From NCBI RefSeq assembly GCF_011682075.1, contig NZ_VSMK01000759.1, forward strand, positions 1-34,153: a DNA stretch of 34,153 nt, given 5' to 3'. The stretch's first letter is position 1, and every line of letters starts with the position of its first letter. Source of the stretch: Nitratidesulfovibrio liaohensis (lineage in GTDB: Bacteria; Desulfobacterota; Desulfovibrionia; Desulfovibrionales; Desulfovibrionaceae). The notes beneath the pieces were generated by a model. The model did not search any database and was not told the origin of the DNA. It saw only the letters and a program-made list of their open reading frames with translations. The position numbers and the translations under genes were made by a program. Shown here piece by piece: positions 15,752 through 21,338 of this stretch.

Positions 15752-16359
15752 TACGCCCACCCCTCGGTGGCCAGTTGGTGGCACCAGCCGCGCAAGCTGT
15801 TGGTGCGGGCCAACCACCCCCGCAGAAACGGGCGGTAGTCCACATACGCGCCGTCCACCGTCCGGGGCTGCCGGTTCGCCAGCTCGCGGTAGAACTGTTC
15901 GCGCGCGGTAATGACGATGTCGCAGACGGCCAACTGGCCGCCGCCCATGCCCGTGCATAGGGCCTGCACACGGGCCAGGGTCTTGCCGCCCAGGTCACCA
16001 TCCACCACCAGTTGGTCGCGGCTTACGGTGTTGCACGCGGCCTGCATCTGACGCACGGCACGCCCGCCACCCTGGTTGACGGCGGCATCGTAGATGGCCA
16101 CGGCCACCAGCGGGGGCAACAGGTTTACGCCGGTCGCGACCCAGAAATGCTCGTGGAACAGGCTGGCCGCCACCTCGGGCGTTACCGCTCGGATGTCGTC
16201 TTGATCGATGTCGCCGTCGCCATCGATGTCCACGCCAATGGCGCGGAGCCAGCGCAGCGACACGCCCCGGTTGGTGATGCCGCCGGGATCGTTCGGGTGG
16301 TCCACCAGACCGCCCTCCCACTTGGCGACAAACGCCTGCGCCCTGTCGAAAATGTCCAT
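15751..16359 (-). CDS. Endolysin, glycoside hydrolase family 108
   Basis: The 202-residue muramidase-type lysozyme hydrolyses peptidoglycan at lysis. The N-terminal AFVAKWEGG motif contains the presumed catalytic Glu15; DPGGITNRGVSLRWL follows, and YDAAVNQGGGRAVRQMQ lies mid-protein. The C-terminal half resembles the Pept-glycan binding domain that accompanies GH108 (DGDLGGKTLARV...). There is no signal peptide, so a holin is needed for release. Residues 44-55 (DIDGDGDIDQDD) form an EF-hand/dockerin-like calcium loop. SD GGGAGGAG lies 3 nt before ATG 16359. Confidence 0.93.
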   Translation of the reverse strand: MDIFDRAQAFVAKWEGGLVDHPNDPGGITNRGVSLRWLRAIGVDIDGDGDIDQDDIRAVTPEVAASLFHEHFWVATGVNLLPPLVAVAIYDAAVNQGGGRAVRQMQAACNTVSRDQLVVDGDLGGKTLARVQALCTGMGGGQLAVCDIVITAREQFYRELANRQPRTVDGAYVDYRPFLRGWLARTNSLRGWCHQLATEGWA

Positions 16360-16394
16360 GTCTCCTCCCTTGCGGTGCGGCCTGGCGCTTTGCT

Positions 16395-16459
16395 GTCGAT
16401 CCCCGTAGGGCTCGGGACTCGCCCAACGGGGACGGTCCTGCGGACCGCCTTCGGTCGCA
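16395..16459 (-). repeat. Structured lysis-leader element, copy B
   Basis: This 65-bp element lies in the endolysin 5' leader, 35 nt before the start codon. It matches copy A with two small deletions and compensated stem changes: CGGTCC/GGACCG with a GCA loop, then TCCCCGT/ACGGGGA enclosing GGGC/GCCC. Confidence 0.65.
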
Positions 16460-16465
16460 ACGACA

Positions 16466-16486
16466 AGGCCCACCTTAGGTGGGCCT
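16466..16486 (-). promoter_or_regulatory. Hairpin in endolysin leader
   Basis: AGGCCCACC, loop, GGTGGGCCT form a perfect 9-bp stem between the candidate late promoter and structured element B. There is no strong T-run on the minus strand, so this is a weak terminator or a leader structure. Confidence 0.5.
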
Positions 16487-16494
16487 GTGGGAGT

Positions 16495-16521
16495 GCGTCT
16501 TTTAACGGATGTGAAAACAAG
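16495..16521 (-). promoter_or_regulatory. Candidate late promoter upstream of endolysin (Plys-like)
   Basis: The minus strand reads CGTTAAAAGACGC at 16507-16495, the same 13 bases as before the protease gene. It follows the terminator of the moron-like gene and would produce a leader of about 130 nt containing a hairpin and element B. Confidence 0.55.
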
Positions 16522-16543
16522 AAGCCCCGCCGGAGCGGGGCTT
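16522..16543 (-). terminator. Rho-independent terminator after the moron-like gene
   Basis: AAGCCCCG, a 6-nt loop, CGGGGCTT form a perfect 8-bp stem, followed on the minus strand by CTTGTTTTC. It lies 12 nt past the stop of the 16555-17028 gene. Confidence 0.8.
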
Positions 16544-16554
16544 GATGGTGGGAA

Positions 16555-17028
16555 TCAGTTCAGCGGCAGGTGCAGATCGTTGCCTGAATGCGCCACGGCC
16601 TTGTCGAGGCATAGCGATTGACATGCGCTCTTGGGCACAATCAGGCTTTGCCCGTTGCTGGAAACACCAAAGAAGCACCTGTTCCCAAATGCTCCATATC
16701 GTGAGGGGATGATGGGGGTTTCCTTGTTCACCAGAAATACCAGATTCGCATGATATGCCCCCGTGGCGTCCGGGAAAGCCATCTGAACCTGCTCGAACGT
16801 CAGGGCGTCGTAATACTTTCCCAAGCCAGGGCACGCAGCGAGAATTTTCGGCCACGCCTGCGTGAGCCGTTCGCGGGCTTCAGAGGGAACGTTCTCCGCA
16901 AGCTGCGGCAGTGCCGGAGGCTTCCTGGTTAGTTCTGCCACCTGCACAAGCAGGACCGCCGCCACAAGGAACGCGAACGCTCCCCAGACAAGTTTCCGAG
17001 CCTTTGGCGACTGCCAGCTATTTCCCAT
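16555..17028 (-). CDS. Moron-like single-pass membrane protein, unknown function
   Basis: The 157-residue protein has one N-terminal membrane helix (about 13-31, LVWGAFAFLVAAVLLVQV) and a periplasmic domain with four cysteines (near ILAACPG, NRCFFG, SACQSLC). GC content is visibly lower than in neighbouring genes. ATG 17028 is chosen because GGGGAGG lies 5 nt upstream. The gene stands alone between the repressor and lysis genes with its own terminator and a palindrome upstream, the form of a moron expressed in the lysogen. I do not recognise the family. A superinfection-exclusion or envelope role is possible but only a guess. Confidence 0.75.
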   Translation of the reverse strand: MGNSWQSPKARKLVWGAFAFLVAAVLLVQVAELTRKPPALPQLAENVPSEARERLTQAWPKILAACPGLGKYYDALTFEQVQMAFPDATGAYHANLVFLVNKETPIIPSRYGAFGNRCFFGVSSNGQSLIVPKSACQSLCLDKAVAHSGNDLHLPLN

Positions 17029-17045
17029 GTCAGCCTCCCCCAAAA

Positions 17046-17063
17046 ACTGCCGACGTCGGCAGT
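17046..17063. repeat. Perfect 18-bp palindrome before the moron-like gene
   Basis: ACTGCCGAC/GTCGGCAGT is an uninterrupted palindrome whose right half ends in TTTTT on the minus strand, just before the GGGGAGG ribosome site of the 16555-17028 gene. It shares CTGCCGAC...GTCGGCAG with the hairpin at 17118-17143. It could be an operator, or a terminator/attenuator limiting read-through from the repressor gene. Confidence 0.6.
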
Positions 17064-17117
17064 CTGCATTTTATCTGCACCTAATGTTTACAGCGTATTG
17101 CGAAAACTAGCCGCTTG

Positions 17118-17143
17118 AAAATTGCCGACGTGTCGGCAGTTTT
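17118..17143 (-). terminator. Terminator after repressor gene
   Basis: AAAACTGCCGAC, spacer AC, GTCGGCAATTTT on the minus strand form a long stem with one mismatch and flanking A/T runs, 7 nt after the repressor stop. The symmetry means it could work in both directions. Confidence 0.7.
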
Positions 17144-17149
17144 GCGTTT

Positions 17150-17842
17150 CTACTTCGCTTCCCGGCACCACCAGATGATGCGCCCGATCACCCGCACCGT
17201 GTCGGCTAGGTCGCCGCGCAGCGGCACCTCAATGGGCGAGTACGTCGGATTGACGGAGTTCAGCACCAGCGTTCCAGGCAAGAAGTCCAGCCGCTTGACA
17301 TACACCCCATCCTCAACGCCTACCGCATAAATAGCCCCAGGCACCACGCCTGTTTGCGACTGGTCAATCAGCACCATATCGCCGTCCTCGATGGCCGGGG
17401 CCATGCTATCGCCCACAACGTCCATCAGCACCATGCTGGCGACCTGACCTTTCCGGACCAACCAGTCCGAGCGGAAGGCATAGCTACCCACCGGGTCTCC
17501 GTTGGCCTCCAGGCTGCCGCCGCCTGCGCTCAGGCGCGCCTGCACCTTGGGGATCATCACCACATCGCAGTCCGCGCAGGCCACCGTGGAAGGGGCCGCG
17601 CCACTCGAAACCGCAAGAGTGGCCTGTGGGTCTATGGACACGGGGTCATCTGTCCCAAAAATGAGCCAATCCGTCGTGACCTTGCCCACACGACACAGGG
17701 CCATGATCGCCTCGGCATCAGGTGACCCAACGCCCTGTTCATATCTCCCCAAAGTGCTCCGTGCAATGCCAGTAGCTTCCGCAAAGGCAGCCAGGGACAT
17801 GTCGCCGCGCAAGGCGCGGATTCGTTCAGCGATGCTTGGCAT
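17150..17842 (-). CDS. Phage repressor, XRE HTH plus S24 (LexA-like) peptidase domain
   Basis: The 230-residue protein has an N-terminal helix-turn-helix (residues 15-37, SLAAFAEATGIARSTLGRYE), a linker with CADC, and a C-terminal S24 domain with GDSM nucleophile Ser146 and the general-base Lys183 (YVKRLDF). LSAGGG (104-109) lies where such proteins self-cleave. It is expected to hold the lysogenic state and to be inactivated by RecA during SOS, unlike the Mu c repressor. ATG 17842 fits the HTH; the longer ORF upstream overlaps the operators. A TAGAAT-like -10 box lies only 13 nt before the ATG, so the mRNA may be almost leaderless. Confidence 0.92.
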   Translation of the reverse strand: MPSIAERIRALRGDMSLAAFAEATGIARSTLGRYEQGVGSPDAEAIMALCRVGKVTTDWLIFGTDDPVSIDPQATLAVSSGAAPSTVACADCDVVMIPKVQARLSAGGGSLEANGDPVGSYAFRSDWLVRKGQVASMVLMDVVGDSMAPAIEDGDMVLIDQSQTGVVPGAIYAVGVEDGVYVKRLDFLPGTLVLNSVNPTYSPIEVPLRGDLADTVRVIGRIIWWCREAK

Positions 17843-18059
17843 ATCGTGCCCAATTCTAGGATTTGGGATGTTTTGTCCCGAATACGGGTTGACTATCATC
17901 CCAAAAACGGACACTGTCCATTTGCGGGACGGTAGCAAAAAGCACTAGCAAGCACGACGCTACCAGCCCGCGCCGCAAGGGTCAACGCCGCGAGACGGCA
18001 GAGATCGGACACCGAAAGGGCCTGCCCGGCCCAAATTCGGACAAGCAAGCGAGGCCGGT
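17843..18059. promoter_or_regulatory. Divergent early/repressor control region with operator palindromes
   Basis: Between the repressor and the first early gene lie several symmetric sites: TTTGGGATG (17862-17870) with its perfect inverted partner CATCCCAAA (17897-17905); GGGAT...GTCCC (17865-17879); CCCG-AATA-CGGG (17877-17888); GGACA-C-TGTCC (17909-17919); and a CGGGAC at 17925-17930. A TTGACT -35 box at 17889-17894 on the plus strand lies inside the array and probably belongs to the early promoter, though its -10 is weak. Repressor binding would block it. Confidence 0.75.
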
Positions 18060-18566
18060 GTGCAAACCACCCACCTTTCCCTCTTCGACGACGCGAACCG
18101 CAAGGCGGAGGAAAACCGCTCGGCGGAAGTGCGCAGCCGCAAGGCCATGCGCGCCGCCGGGTTCATCAACGCGTTGAAGGGGTCCATGTTCCGCGCGGCC
18201 AAGGCCAGCCCGCTCTCCCGCGACCAGATCGTGGACGAGATGAACGAGCTGGCCGCCGCTGCCGGGCGTCGCCTGACGCAAGGCAGAGCCAAAGGCATAG
18301 CGCGCGACACTCTCGACAAGTGGCTGGCCACGGAAGACGTGGACCACGTTCCCAGCATCTACGCCGTGCATGTCTTCTGCCTCGCCCTCGACGATCCGTC
18401 CCCGCTGCGATTCTGGCTGGAGGCCATGTTCGGTGAAACCACCGCAGGGCCAGACATCCTCAAGCTGGCCGAGTACGCGCGCGGCGTGCTGGAGCACAAG
18501 CTGCGCACCAAGCGCCAGCGCAACCTGGAAGACCAACTCATCTCGAAACTGGAGGGAACCCGATGA
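18060..18566 (+). CDS. Early protein, probable DNA-binding regulator
   Basis: This is the first early gene, 168 residues (MQTTHLSLFDDANRKAEEN). It has a GTG start with GAGG 5 nt upstream. A region at about 70-95 (RLTQGRAKGIARDTLDKWLA) looks like a helix-turn-helix, and the C-terminus is helical and basic. I do not recognise a named family. Its position directly after the operators suits a regulator of early transcription. The stop overlaps the next ATG as ATGA. Confidence 0.75.
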   Translation: MQTTHLSLFDDANRKAEENRSAEVRSRKAMRAAGFINALKGSMFRAAKASPLSRDQIVDEMNELAAAAGRRLTQGRAKGIARDTLDKWLATEDVDHVPSIYAVHVFCLALDDPSPLRFWLEAMFGETTAGPDILKLAEYARGVLEHKLRTKRQRNLEDQLISKLEGTR

Positions 18567-18895
18567 ACGCGGTGACTGTGCAGTACGGTCTCGGCAAGGG
18601 CCGGGATTGCATCCAATTGCAGGCCCATCTGAAGCACAAGGGGCTGTCCATGTCCGGCGTGGCCCGCACGCTGGGCGTCCACCATTCCCTTGTCCAAGCC
18701 ACTGTCGCTGGCACCCGCAATAATCGCAAGGTGCTGGCATACCTGATCAAGAAAGGTGTCCAACCGCACGCGCTGTTCCCCATGGCGTGGAAAGAGCCGG
18801 ACGCCTACGCCCCCGCCATCGACAAGCTGGTGCGCGAACTCGCCGACCTTGGCGTGCAGCTGACCGGGCTGCCGCAACGTCGGAGGGCCGCCTAA
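18563..18895 (+). CDS. Ner-like small HTH protein
   Basis: The 110-residue protein has a clear helix-turn-helix near residues 24-47 (HLKHKGLSMSGVARTLGVHH), close to the Ner/Nlp pattern that begins with a recruitment helix and continues to a GV-x-P motif (IKKGVQPHALFP). In Mu, Ner turns down early and repressor promoters. Position as second early gene agrees. ATGA overlap before and TAATG after. Confidence 0.8.
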   Translation: MNAVTVQYGLGKGRDCIQLQAHLKHKGLSMSGVARTLGVHHSLVQATVAGTRNNRKVLAYLIKKGVQPHALFPMAWKEPDAYAPAIDKLVRELADLGVQLTGLPQRRRAA

Positions 18896-19110
18896 TGGAA
18901 CCCCGCACCGATCACATTCCCCCGTGCGCTCCCGGCCATGCCGTCCACGGCATGGAGCCGATGCGCCTGTACACCTGTCCCTCGCATACCCCCGGCCACG
19001 TGATGATCCGCGTGCGCGGCGAGGCTGGCGAGGTGACCGTGATCGCCCCGCGCGACAGCCGGGGCAACGCCCTGCGCGCCGCCCTGCAACTGGCAGGGGG
19101 TGCCGCATGA
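18895..19110 (+). CDS. Small early protein, unknown
   Basis: The 71-residue protein begins MEPRTDHIPPCAPGHAVHGM. His and Cys residues in the first half (HIPPC, HAVHG, YTCPSH) could bind a metal, and the second half is beta-like (HVMIRVRGEAGEVTVIAP). It is coupled to both neighbours (TAATG before, ATGA after). No family recognised. Confidence 0.6.
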   Translation: MEPRTDHIPPCAPGHAVHGMEPMRLYTCPSHTPGHVMIRVRGEAGEVTVIAPRDSRGNALRAALQLAGGAA

Positions 19111-19406
19111 GCGCGTTCTGCATCGTGGACGCGGCCCGCACCCGTCAGACCGGCCTTGCCGTGAAGGTGTCGCGGCGGTCGCACTGGACCATGGACGTGG
19201 ACGATGCCGCCCGCATGGGCCTGTCCGAAGCCAACACGCTGTGCGCAAGGCTGACCGCCGACACCCGCGTGGTGGGGGCCGATACCCTGCATGCCGCTGC
19301 CGTGCGCATGGTTCCGGTTGGCACGCACGCCGTGGCCGACCTGGGGCACCTGCTGGCCGACGCCGAGGCCGTCATCATCGACGTGGATGCGAGGGTAGCC
19401 GCATGA
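19107..19406 (+). CDS. Small early protein, unknown
   Basis: The 99-residue protein begins MSAFCIVDAARTRQTGLAV. It shows alternating strands and helices with no motif I can name. ATG 19107 overlaps the previous stop (ATGA), and its own stop overlaps the next start the same way, so the frame is well supported by the operon pattern. Confidence 0.6.
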   Translation: MSAFCIVDAARTRQTGLAVKVSRRSHWTMDVDDAARMGLSEANTLCARLTADTRVVGADTLHAAAVRMVPVGTHAVADLGHLLADAEAVIIDVDARVAA

Positions 19407-19711
19407 GCGCCCGCCCGCTGTTCATCCCCTTGAAGGCCCGCCACTTCGACGCGTTCAAGAGCGGCGAGAAGACCGTGGAGTTTCGCGCGTGGGGGCCGCG
19501 CTGGAATGTAGGCACCTGCCCTGTAGGGCGCGAGGTCATCTTGTCTCGCGGCTACGGCAAGGCTGACCGCCTGCGCGGCGTGGTCATCGGCTACGAAGAG
19601 GGCAAGGCCTGCACCCTTAGCCCGCAACATCAGGCGGATGTGCTCAACTGCTACGGCCTGACCGACATCATCATTTGCGCCATCCACATTGAAATCCAGG
19701 AGGCCGCATGA
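19403..19711 (+). CDS. ASCH/PUA-like domain protein
   Basis: The 102-residue protein (MSARPLFIPLKARHFDAFKS) carries LKARHFDAFKSGEKTVEFRA followed by GREVILSRGYGK and a GVVIGYEE strand. That is the ASCH arrangement: a substrate-site helix, K-T-E-x-R, then a beta barrel. ASCH domains bind RNA or modified nucleosides and some are amidohydrolases on acetylcytidine. The phage role is unknown. ATGA overlaps link it to both neighbours. Confidence 0.65.
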   Translation: MSARPLFIPLKARHFDAFKSGEKTVEFRAWGPRWNVGTCPVGREVILSRGYGKADRLRGVVIGYEEGKACTLSPQHQADVLNCYGLTDIIICAIHIEIQEAA

Positions 19712-20193
19712 CCAGCATCGTCCTGATCGGCGGACTCGACCGCCTGCACGGCAAGTACCGCGATGTCGCCGCCGAGCGCGGCGTGGACCTGCGCTGCTAC
19801 ACCGGGCGCGAGGCAGACCTTGCCTCCCGCGTGGGTTCTGCCACCGCCGTACTGGTGGTCACCAGCGTCATCAGCCACCGCGCCGTCAACATCGCCAAGG
19901 CGCGGGTGGATACCCCCATCATCCGCCTTCGCGGCGCTGGCGTGGGCCATGTGCGCCGAGGCATCGGCATAGCCTTGCAGCAGCTGGCCGCGCTGGCCTG
20001 CCTGCTGCTGATGCTCACTGGCTGCGCGCCGGACGCACCCAGCCAGCCCGACACGCCCGCCACCGTCACCCACCGGTGCGAGGGCGGCATCCAGCACGTG
20101 GCCGTGCGGATAGGCTCCGCCTCGGCCCTGGTCCCCGTCCGCCTGGCGGATGGCACCCCGCAACCCTGTCCGGCGCTGTGCGCCGCGCGCTAG
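19708..20193 (+). CDS. DUF2325 domain followed by lipoprotein-like segment
   Basis: The 161-residue protein has an N-terminal DUF2325 region (residues 3-85; SIVLIGGLDRLHGKYRDVA, then VLVVTSVISHRAV and TPIIRLRGAGVG). It is joined to a hydrophobic stretch (87-104) ending in LTGC (Cys106) and a hydrophilic tail. DUF2325 is found in small cytosolic proteins and some phages. The lipobox inside the reading frame is odd, and an internal GTG at 19951 (VRR start) would produce a typical 80-residue lipoprotein. The fusion may be real or may be two genes in one frame. Confidence 0.7.
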   Translation: MTSIVLIGGLDRLHGKYRDVAAERGVDLRCYTGREADLASRVGSATAVLVVTSVISHRAVNIAKARVDTPIIRLRGAGVGHVRRGIGIALQQLAALACLLLMLTGCAPDAPSQPDTPATVTHRCEGGIQHVAVRIGSASALVPVRLADGTPQPCPALCAAR

Positions 20194-20202
20194 GAGCGCC
20201 CC

Positions 20203-20643
20203 ATGGAAATGAGCCTCTGTGATGAACTGCGGGAGATCATGTACGACGCCGACCTGCTGTTGCAGACGGTGCTGCCGCTGAGCCTGTTCGAGGAAGCGCC
20301 GAGCGCGCTGGTGGCGCTGTGCCTGGGCCAGAGACAGGAAGAACTGGCCAGCCTGTTCGCTATCCCGGAACTGGCGACGTCCGACGATTCTCCGCACGGC
20401 ACTGCGGACACCATCCTCTTCAACAAGACCGGCCTCTACATGGCCTTCAACCTGCCCATCCCCGAAGACATCGCGTTCGACAGCACGGGCGATGTCCAGT
20501 CCTACTGCTCCAGCCATGGCGCCGCCTGGGTCATCCACGTCTACGCGGACACCATGACCGACGGCGTGGCGCTGGCTCTCCGCGAGCGGGCCAAGCTGCT
20601 GGACGGGGCCTTTGATCGCGCCCGCAAGGAACAGGGGGTGTAG
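20203..20643 (+). CDS. Early accessory protein, unknown
   Basis: The 146-residue acidic protein begins MEMSLCDELREIMYDADLL. SD AGGAG lies 7 nt before the ATG. The N-terminal half is helical and the second half mixed (ILFNKTGLYMAFNLPIPEDI, then AAWVIHVYADTMTDG). No family recognised. It precedes another acidic unknown by 3 nt. Confidence 0.65.
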   Translation: MEMSLCDELREIMYDADLLLQTVLPLSLFEEAPSALVALCLGQRQEELASLFAIPELATSDDSPHGTADTILFNKTGLYMAFNLPIPEDIAFDSTGDVQSYCSSHGAAWVIHVYADTMTDGVALALRERAKLLDGAFDRARKEQGV

Positions 20644-20646
20644 GCC

Positions 20647-21135
20647 ATGTTCGCCAAACTCTTCGAACGCGACGGCCAGCAGGTTCTTGTCCGCAAAGGG
20701 GAGCACGATGGGCGGCCCGCTCTGCTTGTCACCATTGATCTCGAAGACGGTCTGGTGGCCACCACCCATATGTCCGTCAACGACGCCAGCCTGGTCCACC
20801 AGATGTTCGACAACATAGCCGAGGATGGCGCGTTCTTCTGCGCCGACAAGATGCGTCAGGACGTCTTCCGCATCATGCCCGGGAAAGGGCTTCTCGAACC
20901 TGTGCCGTTTGCCCGCCTGTTCGATCTCGACGGCGGTCAGGTGCTGGTCCTGAAGGAAACCAACGACGACGGGGAACTGGTGATTCAGGTCATCCAAGGC
21001 AAGGACTGGCCGACCACCCTGCGCGAAGGGACATATCCCGACCACGAGAAGCGGGACCGCTCATTCGCAGCCGTCTTCACCTCGGCGGAAGCCGCCGTGG
21101 CGTGGGCGTCTATCTTTGAAGCGCAGGTGGGTTAG
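20647..21135 (+). CDS. Early accessory protein with internal duplication
   Basis: The 162-residue acidic protein appears built from two copies of one domain. FAKLFERDGQQVLVRKGEHD (2-21) aligns with FARLFDLDGGQVLVLKETND (88-107), 13 identities over 29 positions, and each half ends in a helix with an aromatic (VHQMFDNI; AWASIFEA). No named family recognised. The ribosome site is weak (GTAGG), so translation is probably coupled to the gene before it. Confidence 0.7.
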   Translation: MFAKLFERDGQQVLVRKGEHDGRPALLVTIDLEDGLVATTHMSVNDASLVHQMFDNIAEDGAFFCADKMRQDVFRIMPGKGLLEPVPFARLFDLDGGQVLVLKETNDDGELVIQVIQGKDWPTTLREGTYPDHEKRDRSFAAVFTSAEAAVAWASIFEAQVG

Positions 21136-21137
21136 CC

Positions 21138-21338
21138 ATGGCCGCCAATATCAAGACCTTCATCGCCGACGTGGACCGCATGCGCGAACTCCAGCGCACC
21201 TACTTCCGCACCCGCGAACTGCCCGACCTGGACGCTGCCCGTGCGGCGGAACGACTTGTGGACGCCCAACTGGAACAACTGACAGGCCGTCGCCAGCCGA
21301 CCCTGCCGGGCATGGAGGGCCGTCATGGAAACGCCTAG
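21138..21338 (+). CDS. Small helical early protein
   Basis: The 66-residue protein (MAANIKTFIADVDRMRELQR) is predicted all helical and ends in the TLPGMEGR-type tail seen in some small phage proteins. It starts 3 nt after the previous stop and overlaps the next gene by 14 nt. Function unknown. Confidence 0.6.
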   Translation: MAANIKTFIADVDRMRELQRTYFRTRELPDLDAARAAERLVDAQLEQLTGRRQPTLPGMEGRHGNA

